Shown: in pieces, positions 16,833 to 28,125 of the stretch | Numbering within the stretch: position 1 is the stretch's first letter | Layout: the number at the start of each line of letters is the position of its first letter | Assembly: GCA_947259415.1 (NCBI GenBank) | Contig: CAMYMI010000004.1 | Span: 62,001 to 126,000 of the forward strand | Length of the DNA stretch: 64,000 bases | From: an uncultured Ectothiorhodospiraceae bacterium | GTDB taxonomy: Bacteria > Pseudomonadota > Gammaproteobacteria > UBA9214 | Reading direction: 5' to 3' | Position numbers and translations under genes: made by a program | The notes under the pieces: model-generated | The model's database searches: none | What the model saw: the letters and a program-made list of their open reading frames with translations, nothing else | Told to the model about the DNA's origin: nothing

Positions 16833-17994
16833 AGGATGCCTGAAAATAGACCTTGACCTCACCCACATCCGGCACCCGCTGTGCCGCACGCACCAGCTTT
16901 TCCGAGATTTCATGGGCGGTACCCGGACCGAGATCCGTCAGCGGAAGAATAATATCCACGTGGACCTTGCCACCCAGGTAATGCAGTACAGGCTTTTCCA
17001 TGGCCACGTCGATATCGAGTTCGTCCAGTTGCGCATCCAGTTGTTCCTGGATCGCATCGCGCAATGGCAGGTCCACACAGGGTGCGGCCAGTTCATCATC
17101 CTCGGGGTCAATGTGCACGGTCACGTCGCTTACCTCATCGATCTCCTGCAACAGCCGGGCGCGCACCGACTCGCCGATCTGGTGACCCTCCGAAACACTC
17201 AGGGTTGAGTCGACCAGGATGTGCACGTCCACCAGGGCATCACTGCCGCTGCGCCGGGTGCGCAGCATGTGCAGTTCCCGTACCCCTGGTACCGTGAGGA
17301 TCGACTCGCGGATGGCCTCCACCTGCTCGCTTTCCAGTGCTGTGTCGATCAGCTCCTGCACGCTCTTCCACAACAGGTCCCAGCCGATCTTGGCAATCAT
17401 CAGCGCTACCGCGACCGCAGCAACGGCGTCCAGATAAGGCATGCCCGCCATGGCGCCACCGACCCCGATCACCACCACGACCGAGGAGATGGCATCGCTG
17501 CGGCTGTGCCAGGCATTGGCACGCAGCATCCTGGAGCGCAAGCGCCGCGCCGCATTGGCGGTGTAATGGTAGATGGCCTCCTTGGAAAGGATCGATATCA
17601 GCGCCACAATCAACGCCGGCATCTCCGGACGCAACAGCAGCTGCGGATCCAGCATGCGGCGCACGGCATCGAAGGTGATGCCCATGGCCACGGCCGTCAG
17701 GGCCATGCCCAGTGCGACGGTGGCTACCGTTTCGATGCGGCCGTGACCGTAGGGGTGTTCCGCGTCGGCGGCACGGTGGGAATGCTTGGCAGCGTACAGG
17801 ACCAGCAGGTCCGTACCAAGGTCCGACAGCGAGTGCACACCATCGGCAATCAGTGCCTGGGAATGCGCAGGGATACCGATCACTATCTTGGCCACACCCA
17901 GCAGCAGGTCGACCACGGAACCTACCAGGGTTACCTTGCGGACTTCCCGGTAGCGCGTATCGAGCAATTCCGTGCTGTGGTGGTGAACGGCCAA
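16831..17994 (-). CDS. Cation diffusion facilitator (CDF) family efflux transporter
   Basis: Exports divalent cations (Zn, Fe, Co, Cd or Mn) by proton antiport. Six membrane helices are expected in the first 220 residues; DGVHSLSDLGTD and HSRSDAISS carry the paired metal-site H/D residues of helices II and V. The cytoplasmic C-terminal half is longer than usual (about 165 residues) and carries two ferredoxin-like units. The start is set by AGGAGG at 18006-18001, six bases before a TTG at 17994 (387 aa); a GTG at 18024 would read through that ribosome site and overlap tusA. The metal cannot be told from sequence alone. It is translationally close to tusA, suggesting one operon. Confidence 0.88.
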   Translation of the reverse strand: MAVHHHSTELLDTRYREVRKVTLVGSVVDLLLGVAKIVIGIPAHSQALIADGVHSLSDLGTDLLVLYAAKHSHRAADAEHPYGHGRIETVATVALGMALTAVAMGITFDAVRRMLDPQLLLRPEMPALIVALISILSKEAIYHYTANAARRLRSRMLRANAWHSRSDAISSVVVVIGVGGAMAGMPYLDAVAAVAVALMIAKIGWDLLWKSVQELIDTALESEQVEAIRESILTVPGVRELHMLRTRRSGSDALVDVHILVDSTLSVSEGHQIGESVRARLLQEIDEVSDVTVHIDPEDDELAAPCVDLPLRDAIQEQLDAQLDELDIDVAMEKPVLHYLGGKVHVDIILPLTDLGPGTAHEISEKLVRAAQRVPDVGEVKVYFQAS

Positions 17995-18007
17995 TGGTGT
18001 CCTCCTG

Positions 18008-18238
18008 TCAGGTGTCGCCGACACGAACGGTGATCACGATCTCACCATCCTGCTCGGCAATATCGCATACCTCGTGGCCATGTACACGGCACCAGGCCGG
18101 GATGTCATGGATCGCGCCGGGGTCCGTGCACAACACCCGTACGGAATCGCCGGATGCCAGCCGTGCCAGTGTGTCCTGGGTGCGTATCACGGGAAGCGGA
18201 CAGAGCAGATGCCGAGCATCAACAGTCTCGGTACTCAT
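18008..18238 (-). CDS. tusA: TusA-like sulfur carrier protein
   Basis: A 76-residue protein with the TusA/SirA/YeeD fold. The signature LLCPLPVIRTQDTLARL puts the persulfide-carrying Cys at residue 13; a second cysteine cluster (C..C..C around residues 36-58) is also present. TusA relays sulfur from cysteine desulfurase or rhodanese to tRNA thiolation or, in sulfur oxidisers, to cytoplasmic sulfur oxidation. The start at 18238 overlaps the stop of the upstream PP-loop gene as ATGA, so the two are translationally coupled. Coupling to a PP-loop adenylating enzyme points to sulfur delivery for thiolation (inference). Confidence 0.88.
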   Translation of the reverse strand: MSTETVDARHLLCPLPVIRTQDTLARLASGDSVRVLCTDPGAIHDIPAWCRVHGHEVCDIAEQDGEIVITVRVGDT

Positions 18239-19278
18239 AGATACCATTCTGCAGGAATCTCGGTGGCAGGCAACGGGGCGACCTCGAGGGTGCGTGCAGC
18301 ACCGTCTTTCCCGGTCACCTCGACGGTGACCCGTTCGGCATCGCGGCCATGGCTGAAGCGCGCGGTCAGGCGTGCTGCCAGTTCGAGATCATCACTGTCG
18401 GCCTCGCCGTCAAGCAGCACCAGGGGACCGGTATGACTCAGCGGGAGCAAGTACACAAAGCGCTTGCGATAGCCTTCCATGAAGCGGTTCTCGCCTTCCT
18501 CGCGACCGATAATCAGCTTGAAATGCGGACGCGGACGCAGATGGCGTCCGACCTTGAGCAGCATGATGTCGTCGAGGTCGTATTCGCGCTTGCCGCGGGT
18601 TTCCCACAGGTCCGCCAGTTTGACGGAGTATTGCTCGTCAGTCAGAAAACAGCAGCCCCCGGCCGGCTGCGCATATTCCTCAAAACCGAACTGGCGTGCC
18701 AGCGCCATCTGCGGCTTGCGCGAACGTCCATTGAAATCATGGAGCCGGTCGCGGTCCAGCCAGCCCTCCTGTTCCGGCAGCGTCGGAGGCAGTTTGCGAG
18801 CGCACAGCGGTCGTACCAGCCGGTCACCGGCACCGGAGTCGCGCGCGACCACCGGCATGGTATCACGCCGCTGCGACATGGGCCGCTGGCCGATGACCTC
18901 GCCGGTGATGATGAAATCGAAACCGTTGGCATCGATCCATTCGCGTGCCTTGTTGATCATGAAGATCTTGCAGTCGAGGCAGGGATTGAGATTCGCACCG
19001 TAGCCATGCACCGGGTTGATCACTACCTGTTTGTATTCCTCGATGATATCGATGATGTGCAGCTTGATGCCCAGTTGCTCGGCCACCCACAGGGCATTGT
19101 TGCGCTTCGGCCTGGCGCGGTCTTTCTTGCGGATGGCATGGGTATGACCTTCCACACAGAAACCGGTAAAGAAATTGATGCCCTCGACATGTACGCCCTG
19201 CTCCATCACCACACGCGCGGCCAACAGCGAATCAAGCCCGCCGGAAATAAGGGCAACGGCCTTGCGTGGTTCAGACAT
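18235..19278 (-). CDS. PP-loop ATPase fused to NFACT-R-like (DUF814) domain, tRNA thiolation-like
   Basis: A 347-residue protein from the ATG at 19278. Residues 12-17 (SGGLDS) form the PP-loop that adenylates a base or carbonyl. C100-x2-C103 and C209-C210 are candidate sulfur-transfer or iron-sulfur ligands. The N-terminal two thirds resemble the MnmA/ThiI group. The C-terminal part (about 240-340; LLKVGRHLRPRPHFKLIIGREEGEN) resembles the NFACT-R (DUF814) RNA-binding domain, seen fused to ThiI-like PP-loop domains in some bacteria. It is probably an RNA sulfurtransferase, but it is not the standard MnmA or ThiI, and its target is unknown. The frame is open to 19332, but those 18 extra residues are not conserved-looking. 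TusA follows with a 4-base overlap. Confidence 0.75.
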   Translation of the reverse strand: MSEPRKAVALISGGLDSLLAARVVMEQGVHVEGINFFTGFCVEGHTHAIRKKDRARPKRNNALWVAEQLGIKLHIIDIIEEYKQVVINPVHGYGANLNPCLDCKIFMINKAREWIDANGFDFIITGEVIGQRPMSQRRDTMPVVARDSGAGDRLVRPLCARKLPPTLPEQEGWLDRDRLHDFNGRSRKPQMALARQFGFEEYAQPAGGCCFLTDEQYSVKLADLWETRGKREYDLDDIMLLKVGRHLRPRPHFKLIIGREEGENRFMEGYRKRFVYLLPLSHTGPLVLLDGEADSDDLELAARLTARFSHGRDAERVTVEVTGKDGAARTLEVAPLPATEIPAEWYL

Positions 19279-19617
19279 GGGCACTGTGTGACTATAGGAA
19301 AAAAGAACTAACCCCGGAGTCGCGGAAGACACAGGGCCAAAAGAACAAGAAATACCTCACTGCAAAGGCGCAAAGAGCGCAAAGTCAATACACAATTCAT
19401 GCTAATTATTTCGTACCCTGGCCTTGATGAATGATCATATGCTTGCATTGCCCGGATCGGTGTGGTTGCGATAATGTTTTCTTTGCTTGCTTTGCGCCTT
19501 TGCGATGAATTGATATTTATCTCTGAGCTCTCGGCTTCTCTTGCGGTGAATAATGATGTTCTATACATACAGCATTCTACCCCATGCACAGGGTAGAAGG
19601 TTAATAAACCGGGAGAT
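19279..19617. other. Intergenic region holding repeat copy B
   Basis: About 340 bases between the PP-loop gene start and the end of the next minus-strand gene. Most of it is a diverged copy of the CGCAAAG element (19356-19552). The remaining 77 bases upstream of the PP-loop gene should contain its promoter, but no clear hexamers are seen. Confidence 0.5.
19356..19552. repeat. CGCAAAG-type intergenic inverted-repeat element, copy B
   Basis: Left arm CACTGCAAAGGCGCAAAGAG (19358-19377) with an added GCGCAAAG unit; right arm GCTTTGCGCCTTTGCGATGA (about 19489-19508) followed by a second TTGCGGTGAA near 19541. Core pieces TGATGAATGATCATATG and GATAATGTTTTCTTTGC align with copies A and C. Confidence 0.68.
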
Positions 19618-20181
19618 TCAGTGTGTTTCCGGGGTGCCCGGTGACGCGATGGCGTGTTCGCCACAGATCTGCGTGTGGCAGCGGCGGCTGCCGGTGTCCT
19701 GCCACAGATCCATTGCCTGGAGTGGCGTCAGCACCGACTGGCCGTCGAGTTCACGCATGGCATGCAGTACATCCATGAGCACTACGAAGGCCGCGGACAG
19801 GTGGCCATAGACCACGGACCAGCTGCGATCAAGCAGGTCGGACAGCTGCTGGTAGGATGATTGCCCCAGATTGACGAAATAGCTCACACGCACCAGGCGG
19901 CGCTCGGCTAGCTGCGGGAACAGGCCGGAAAACAGCAGGCAGTGATCACCCACATCGCGCAGGCGCTCAACCCGCTGTTCGCCACTGCAGGCCTGACTTT
20001 GCAGATAATCACTGGCCATGACACGCGCCAGGCTGTGGGGCTTGTCAGTGAAACGCATCAACAGAAAGACCAGGTAACTTTCCAGGGTCTCATCCAGGTG
20101 CCGGCCACAGTGTGCCTGCGCGTCGTGGATCAGCGCCTGCCACTGGGCCTGAGGAGTGGGTTCGAGAATCAGCTGCTGCAT
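19618..20181 (-). CDS. Conserved-looking hypothetical protein, no recognised domain
   Basis: A 187-residue soluble protein rich in Leu, Gln, His and Arg, predicted largely helical, with no signal peptide or long membrane segment. Amino-acid composition and codon use look like a normal gene and it fills the space between two real genes, so I take it as real. I do not recognise the family. It is divergent from glyQ with 252 bases between, and its 3' end abuts repeat copy B. Confidence 0.65.
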   Translation of the reverse strand: MQQLILEPTPQAQWQALIHDAQAHCGRHLDETLESYLVFLLMRFTDKPHSLARVMASDYLQSQACSGEQRVERLRDVGDHCLLFSGLFPQLAERRLVRVSYFVNLGQSSYQQLSDLLDRSWSVVYGHLSAAFVVLMDVLHAMRELDGQSVLTPLQAMDLWQDTGSRRCHTQICGEHAIASPGTPETH

Positions 20182-20433
20182 GCTTTATCTCCACCGGGTA
20201 ATGGTTAACTAATCGGCCGCAGGGCACGCCCACTTTAGTCCGTCCAGCGTGATGTGACCGCTCGCATTCATTACCGCTGACCATAATAATTACCATATTG
20301 GCAGATAAAATGACATGCTCGCACCCTGGTCGTCGATTCAGCCATGTGGGGAAATTTACAGCACCGCACGGTATACTCGCCGATCGACAGCGCAGCAACC
20401 AACCAGACAAATAACTGAAATAAAGCCATACCA

Positions 20434-21345
20434 GTGTCTGATACACCCAAAACATTCCAGGGCCTGATACTCGCACTCCAGGATTACTGGGGCAGCAAGG
20501 GATGCGCTTTGCTGCAGCCTTATGACATGGAGGTGGGTGCGGGAACTTTTCACCCGGCGACCTTTCTGCGCGCCATCGGCCCCGAACCGTGGCACGCGGC
20601 CTATGTGCAGCCCTCACGGCGCCCGACCGACGGACGCTACGGCGAGAATCCGAACCGGCTGCAGCATTACTACCAGTACCAGGTGGTCATGAAACCCTCA
20701 CCACTGGAAATCCAGGAACTCTATCTCGATTCGTTACTCGTGCTGGGAATCGATCCGCTGATACACGACATCCGCTTTGTCGAAGATAATTGGGAATCAC
20801 CCACCCTGGGTGCCTGGGGACTGGGCTGGGAGGTCTGGCTGAATGGCATGGAGGTCACCCAGTTCACCTATTTCCAGCAGGTCGGCGGCCTGGAGTGCCG
20901 GCCGGTAACCGGTGAAATCACCTATGGCCTTGAGCGCATTGCCATGTATCTGCAGGAGGTCGAGAGTGTCTTCGACCTGATCTGGACCGAGGGTCCGGAC
21001 GGGCCGGTTACCTACCGTGACGTGTTTCACCAGAACGAAGTGGAAATGTCCGCTTACAACTTCGACCGGGCCGACATTGAGTCATTGCTGTCATGGTTCG
21101 ATGTTTGCGAGCGCGAGAGCGGCCGCCTGATAGAGGCCGGGCTGCCGCTGCCCGCTTACGAAATGGTCCTTAAGGCCTCGCACACCTTCAACCTGCTCGA
21201 TGCACGCAACGCGATATCGGTCACCGAACGCCAGCGCTACATCCTGCGGGTGCGGACCCTGGCCCGCGCGGTCGCCGAGGCCTATTACGAGCGCCGCGAA
21301 TCAATCGGCTTCCCAATGCTGTCCGGTGCCGGCAAGTCGCTATGA
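20434..21345 (+). CDS. glyQ: Glycyl-tRNA synthetase alpha subunit
   Basis: The catalytic subunit of the bacterial alpha2beta2 glycyl-tRNA synthetase. The 303-residue product is full length, with [20 protein letters not shown] at the start, and [20 protein letters not shown] and [27 protein letters not shown] as class II motifs. It begins with GTG with only a weak AAAG ahead. Its stop overlaps the glyS start (ATGA), a coupled pair. No T-box leader was found, as expected for a proteobacterium. Confidence 0.97.
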   Translation: MSDTPKTFQGLILALQDYWGSKGCALLQPYDMEVGAGTFHPATFLRAIGPEPWHAAYVQPSRRPTDGRYGENPNRLQHYYQYQVVMKPSPLEIQELYLDSLLVLGIDPLIHDIRFVEDNWESPTLGAWGLGWEVWLNGMEVTQFTYFQQVGGLECRPVTGEITYGLERIAMYLQEVESVFDLIWTEGPDGPVTYRDVFHQNEVEMSAYNFDRADIESLLSWFDVCERESGRLIEAGLPLPAYEMVLKASHTFNLLDARNAISVTERQRYILRVRTLARAVAEAYYERRESIGFPMLSGAGKSL

Positions 21346-23414
21346 TGGAACACGACCTGTTAATCGAAATTGGCACCGAGGAACTGCCGCCGGTGGCCCT
21401 GCGACTGCTGTCCGAGTCGTTCCGCGATTCACTCGACAGCCTGCTGCGGGAGAACCATCTGGCGCACGGAAAAGCCCATGCCTATGCATCGCCGCGCCGC
21501 CTGGCCGTACACATTGAAAACGTGCCGCTGACCCAGCCGGACCGGGAGGTTGTACGCCGCGGGCCGGGCATTCTGGCTGCATTCGACGAGAATGGCGATC
21601 CGACGAAGCCGGCGCTGGGTTTTGCACACTCCTGCGGCGTCACGGTTGCCGAGCTTGATCAGCTGGAGACGGACAAGGGGAGTTTCCTTGCCTGGCGCTC
21701 GGTCGAACAGGGGCAGCCGGCGATGGAGATCATCCCGCTACTGGTTGAGCGTGCACTGAAAGACCTGCCGGTTCCCAAGCGCATGCGCTGGGGCAACAGC
21801 GAGGTGGAATTCGTGCGCCCGGTGCACTGGGTGCTGCTGTTGCTGGGGACGGAGACCATCGAGGCAGACATCCTGGGCATCACCGCCAACCGCTATACAC
21901 GCGGCCACCGCTTTCATCACAATGAAAAGATCGCCATCGTCGAACCGCGCGCCTATGTCGAGACCCTGGAAAACAAGGGCCGGGTGCTGGTCGACATGGA
22001 CAGGCGCCGCGAGACCATCCAGACCCAGGTCATGGCGGCCGGGCAGTCACTGGGCGGTCGAGCCCGCATTGACGCTGATCTGCTCGAGGAAGTCACTGCT
22101 TTGGTGGAATGGCCGGTGGCTATCAGCGGCAGTTTCGACCAACGTTTTCTCGAGGTACCTGCCGAGGCACTGGTATCGACCATGCAGGATCACCAGAAGT
22201 TTTTCCCGGTCGAGGATAGTGATGGCCAGCTGTTGTCGCATTTCATCACCGTCGCCAACATCGACAGCAAGGATCCGCAGCAGGTAAAGGCCGGCAACGA
22301 ACGCGTTATCCGGCCACGCCTCGAGGATGCCGACTTCTTCTGGAATCAGGACCGCAAGCAATCCCTGGCCAGCCGCACCGAACAGCTGAACACGGTAACC
22401 TTCCAGCAAAAACTGGGATCGCTGGGTGCCAAGCAAGTGCGTATCGGCCGCATCGCTACGACCATAGCCGACCAGCTGGGCTTTAATAATGAATATGCCC
22501 AACGTGCAGCCGCCCTGAGCAAATGCGACCTGCTGACCAGCATGGTCTACGAGTTCCCCGAACTGCAGGGTACCATGGGGCGCTACTATGCCACGCATGA
22601 CGGTGAAGCCGGTGAGGTGGCAGCTGCGCTGGATGAACAGTATCAGCCGCGTTTTGCCGGAGACGCACTGCCGGAGACGCCCACCGGCCAGGCCCTGGCG
22701 ATCTCCGATCGATTGGATACGCTGGTGGGTATTTTCGCCATCGGCCAGCCACCCACCGGCGACAAGGACCCCTTTGGTTTGCGGCGCGCGGCACTTGGCT
22801 TACTGCGCATCATCATCGAGAAACAGCTGGACCTGGACCTGCGCTCCCTGATCGACACAGCCACCGGCTGTTTTGCCGATGAACTGGTTACCGATCTGAA
22901 CGCTGACGAACTGTTCGGCTTCCTGATGGAGCGCCTGCGCAGCTATTACCTGGAGCGGGACTACGACGCGGACGAATTTGCGGCAGTGCTGGCACGCCAG
23001 CCACGGTGTCCGCTGGACTTTGATCAACGCCTCGCTGCGGTAAAGGCATTCCGCAGGCTCGTCGAATCGGCCAGCCTGGCCGCGGCAAACAAACGCATCC
23101 GCAACATCCTGCGTAAGGCGGAAACCACCATACCCAGGAGTTATGATCCGACTCTGCTGCAGGAGCCGGCCGAACAGGCGCTGGCGGCCGCGATCGGCAA
23201 ACTTGAGGCGGTCGTCAGGCCACTGTTTGAAAACCATGACTACACCGACGCGTTGCGCGAGCTCGCCGCCCTGCAGGCACCGGTGGACAAATTCTTTGAT
23301 GATGTCATGGTAATGACCGATGATACTGCTATACGTGACAATCGACTGGCCTTGCTGAATGTCGTGTCTGAATTGTTTCTGCAGGTCGCCGACATCTCGC
23401 GGCTGCAGGGCTAG
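21342..23414 (+). CDS. glyS: Glycyl-tRNA synthetase beta subunit
   Basis: A 690-residue subunit that binds tRNA-Gly and is needed with GlyQ for charging. The N terminus [20 protein letters not shown] and the HD-like segment [25 protein letters not shown] are family hallmarks; the C-terminal anticodon-binding-like domain is complete. The ATG at 21342 overlaps the glyQ stop by four bases. The two genes plus gmhB and plsC give the order seen beside gyrB in Pseudomonas. Confidence 0.97.
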   Translation: MMEHDLLIEIGTEELPPVALRLLSESFRDSLDSLLRENHLAHGKAHAYASPRRLAVHIENVPLTQPDREVVRRGPGILAAFDENGDPTKPALGFAHSCGVTVAELDQLETDKGSFLAWRSVEQGQPAMEIIPLLVERALKDLPVPKRMRWGNSEVEFVRPVHWVLLLLGTETIEADILGITANRYTRGHRFHHNEKIAIVEPRAYVETLENKGRVLVDMDRRRETIQTQVMAAGQSLGGRARIDADLLEEVTALVEWPVAISGSFDQRFLEVPAEALVSTMQDHQKFFPVEDSDGQLLSHFITVANIDSKDPQQVKAGNERVIRPRLEDADFFWNQDRKQSLASRTEQLNTVTFQQKLGSLGAKQVRIGRIATTIADQLGFNNEYAQRAAALSKCDLLTSMVYEFPELQGTMGRYYATHDGEAGEVAAALDEQYQPRFAGDALPETPTGQALAISDRLDTLVGIFAIGQPPTGDKDPFGLRRAALGLLRIIIEKQLDLDLRSLIDTATGCFADELVTDLNADELFGFLMERLRSYYLERDYDADEFAAVLARQPRCPLDFDQRLAAVKAFRRLVESASLAAANKRIRNILRKAETTIPRSYDPTLLQEPAEQALAAAIGKLEAVVRPLFENHDYTDALRELAALQAPVDKFFDDVMVMTDDTAIRDNRLALLNVVSELFLQVADISRLQG

Positions 23415-23420
23415 AGATAG

Positions 23421-23638
23421 ATATTCACCGCAGAGAACAAAGACTTTCAAAAAAGAAACATATCACCGCAAAGGCGCAAAGAAAAAAATTTAAAATACAA
23501 TCTTTAAATGATGACCATTCGTAAGTCATTTACCGGTTCATGGTTTTACAATAATGTTTTCTTTTTGTGCTTGCGTTCTTTGCGTTGAATTGATTTTTTA
23601 ACTCTGCGTTCTCTGCGCCTCTGAGGTAGAATTTTTTA
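23421..23638. repeat. CGCAAAG-type intergenic inverted-repeat element, copy C
   Basis: Two left-side units, TTCACCGCAGAGAACAAAG (23424-23442) and TATCACCGCAAAGGCGCAAAG (23461-23481), face two right-side units, TTGCGTTCTTTGCGTTGAAT (about 23571-23590) and ACTCTGCGTTCTCTGCGCC (23601-23619). The core TGATGACCATTCGTAAGTC and ACAATAATGTTTTCTTT matches copies A and B. It fills nearly the whole gap between glyS and the MazG-like gene. Confidence 0.72.
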
Positions 23639-23673
23639 ATTTTATTGATGGAACACCAGCCACCGGTACAGCT

Positions 23674-24009
23674 ATGAGCAATAAAGATTCCTTCACTGAC
23701 ATGCTTGCCGCTGTGCAGGCCTTTCATGACAAGCATGACTTCAGGAACACCGGCGGCGAGGAACTGGCCTATCGTGTTGCACTGATGACCGAAGAGCTTG
23801 GTGAGGTTTCTGCCTGTGTCACCAAGGGCAAGGATATTCACAAGCTTGCCGAGGAATGCGCTGATCTGTTTATCCTGCTGATCGGCACCGCCATTTCGGC
23901 TGACTTCGATCTCAAGGATGCCTTCTGGGCCAAGATGGACAAACTCATGCAACGTGATGCACGCATGATAAATGGTCGCATACGGGTATCCGAGTTCAGG
24001 GATACCTGA
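23674..24009 (+). CDS. MazG-like nucleotide pyrophosphohydrolase
   Basis: A 111-residue all-alpha protein with the metal-binding signature of the MazG/dUTPase-like superfamily: E40-E41-x2-E44 (MTEELGEVSACV) and E60-E61-x2-D64 (AEECADLFILL). Such short single-domain proteins hydrolyse non-canonical or excess nucleoside triphosphates to monophosphates; the substrate here is unknown. It follows repeat copy C by 35 bases and is 10 bases ahead of gmhB, so likely co-transcribed with gmhB and plsC. Confidence 0.82.
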   Translation: MSNKDSFTDMLAAVQAFHDKHDFRNTGGEELAYRVALMTEELGEVSACVTKGKDIHKLAEECADLFILLIGTAISADFDLKDAFWAKMDKLMQRDARMINGRIRVSEFRDT

Positions 24010-24019
24010 GGCCTACTCA

Positions 24020-24565
24020 ATGAAGCTGCTTATCCTGGAACGCGACGGGGTCATCAACGAGGATTTCGACACCGCTGTCAAGTCGCCCGCTGAATGGAAG
24101 CCGATTCCCGGCAGCCTGGCTGCCATCGCCCGTCTGCATCGTGCCGGCTGGCATGTTGTCGTTGCTACCAACCAGTCAGGAATTGCCCGCAAGTGGCTCG
24201 ATCTTGATGACCTGGCGCTGATCCACGACAAGATGCACCGTGCCGTGGCCGAGGCCGGTGGCCTCATCGACGCGGTATTTTTCTGCCCGCATGCCGCGAA
24301 TGAGGATTGTGAATGCCGCAAGCCCAAACCGGGCCTGTACCTGGACATCGCCAGCCGGCTGCGCGTCGACCTGAACAGCGTACCGGTAATCGGCCACTCA
24401 ATGGCTGACCTGCTGGCGGCCCGGGCAGTGGGCGCACACCCGATTCTGGTCAAGACCGGCAAGGGATCAGAGACCCTTACCCACCCCAACCTGGGATCGG
24501 ATTTCTCGGTCTTCAAGGACCTGAGAAGTGCGGTTGATGGTCTGTTAACTCCCGACGCCGGTTAA
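24020..24565 (+). CDS. gmhB: GmhB-like HAD phosphatase with altered catalytic residues
   Basis: By length (181 aa), order and zinc-loop motif (CPHAANEDCECRKPKPGL) this is GmhB, the D-glycero-D-manno-heptose-1,7-bisphosphate 7-phosphatase of LPS core heptose synthesis. However, the HAD motif I, normally LDRDG with the first Asp as nucleophile, reads LILERDGVIN: Glu7 replaces the nucleophile while Asp9 (general acid) is kept. The magnesium-binding motif normally GDS reads IGHSMAD, so a second Asp is His. Both changes are direct reads of the sequence (gaa at codon 7). The protein is therefore either inactive or chemically altered. The start at 24020 follows a GAGGCC stretch; a longer frame from 23972 is not supported. 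Confidence 0.85.
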   Translation: MKLLILERDGVINEDFDTAVKSPAEWKPIPGSLAAIARLHRAGWHVVVATNQSGIARKWLDLDDLALIHDKMHRAVAEAGGLIDAVFFCPHAANEDCECRKPKPGLYLDIASRLRVDLNSVPVIGHSMADLLAARAVGAHPILVKTGKGSETLTHPNLGSDFSVFKDLRSAVDGLLTPDAG

Positions 24566-24572
24566 TAACCCC

Positions 24573-25331
24573 ATGACGCCATTGCCACCGTACCCTGAAG
24601 GCACTTCCCGCTTTGTCCTGTACCTGCGCGCCGCGGCCTTCTGGCTGGTGTTTGCGTCTACCACCCTGATCGCCGCCATCCTGGTTTTGTTTATGTTTCC
24701 TTTATCGCTGGCCAGCCGCCAGGCATTCGTTAATACCTATGTGCGATTCGTACTCCGCTGGCTCCGCATCACCTGCAAACTGGACCACGAAATTCAGGGC
24801 CTCGAGAATATCCCCCCCGAAACCTGTATCGTGTTCTCCAAACACCAGTCGACCTGGGAAACCTTTGCCATTCAGATCATCTTTCCGGCCCAGATCTGGG
24901 TCGCCAAGCGTGAATTGCTCTGGATACCGTTCTTTGGATGGGGCCTTGCACTGATGAAGCCGATCGCGCTCAACCGCGGCAGCGGCCGCGCCGCCGTGGA
25001 ACAGCTCGTCAGGCAGGGTACGGAGCGACTTGCCGAGGGTTTGTGGGTCATCCTTTTTCCCGAGGGAACCCGGGTGGCGCCAGGCAAGAAGGGGCGTTAC
25101 AAGATCGGTGGCGCAGTGCTCGCTGAACAGTCAGGCTACCCCATCATCCCGGTTGCCCATAATGCCGGCGAATACTGGCCGCGCCACAGCTTTATCAAAT
25201 ACCCCGGCACCATCCAGGTGCGCATTGGGCCACCGATTTCTCCCCTCGGCAAGACCGCCCAGGAGGTACTCAAGGAGTCCTCCGACTGGATTGAGTCCAT
25301 GATGGCGGAGATCACCGGCGCGCAGGACTGA
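24573..25331 (+). CDS. plsC: 1-acyl-sn-glycerol-3-phosphate acyltransferase (PlsC family)
   Basis: A membrane acyltransferase making phosphatidic acid. The 252-residue protein has an N-terminal membrane helix (about 18-42), the catalytic block SKHQSTWETF with His91 and Glu96 (an H-x4-E form of the usual H-x4-D, found in several beta/gammaproteobacterial members), and the FPEGTRVAPGKKGRYK substrate-binding block. It starts seven bases after gmhB. The equivalent gene beside gyrB in Pseudomonas is the acyltransferase of the same neighbourhood. Confidence 0.9.
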   Translation: MTPLPPYPEGTSRFVLYLRAAAFWLVFASTTLIAAILVLFMFPLSLASRQAFVNTYVRFVLRWLRITCKLDHEIQGLENIPPETCIVFSKHQSTWETFAIQIIFPAQIWVAKRELLWIPFFGWGLALMKPIALNRGSGRAAVEQLVRQGTERLAEGLWVILFPEGTRVAPGKKGRYKIGGAVLAEQSGYPIIPVAHNAGEYWPRHSFIKYPGTIQVRIGPPISPLGKTAQEVLKESSDWIESMMAEITGAQD

Positions 25332-25677
25332 GTCCCGCATGCCCCTGCCCGCCTGGTTTGATTCATTAACTATTTTTAGTAAGGCATAAGATTAGGGAAG
25401 GCTCTAAATATATACCCGTCATGAATGCACCACTATAGCGAAGATGACAGCTGCAGGTTCAAGCTACCAAAAACTGGTCAATTTATTAATGTTTACATTA
25501 ATATTAGTGTGTAGCAAAATATTAACTATTTGATTTATAACCAAATAGATCTTTTTATTATAATCAACTATACCTTTTTTGGGCTAGCCAATCAGATAGG
25601 CCCAATCACAGTCAGGCCGGGTCGCACGGCCAGTCAAGTGGCAGGTGCAGGGGCGGATCGCTGCACGACAAGGGGCG
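25332..25677. other. AT-rich intergenic region between convergent plsC and gyrB
   Basis: 346 bases, of which about 25380-25590 is strikingly AT-rich compared with its surroundings. It carries two perfect 7-bp dyads, ATTAATG/CATTAAT (25485-25502) and CTATTTG/CAAATAG (25526-25548). No gene, DnaA box or terminator with a T-run was found. Both flanking genes end here, so it is not an ordinary promoter region. Confidence 0.55.
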
Positions 25678-28113
<2,436 letters not shown>

Positions 28114-28125
28114 TTAACCGATTTA

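Noticed and set aside
17221-18033. 270-codon open frame antisense to the cation efflux gene
   Set aside because: His/Gln/Arg-rich composition typical of a reversed membrane-protein gene; no start signal.
20182-20433. T-box riboswitch or LexA-type control upstream of glyQ
   Set aside because: No T-box specifier or antiterminator structure is apparent and T-boxes are not expected in this group. The gap has no better feature than ordinary AT-rich promoter DNA.
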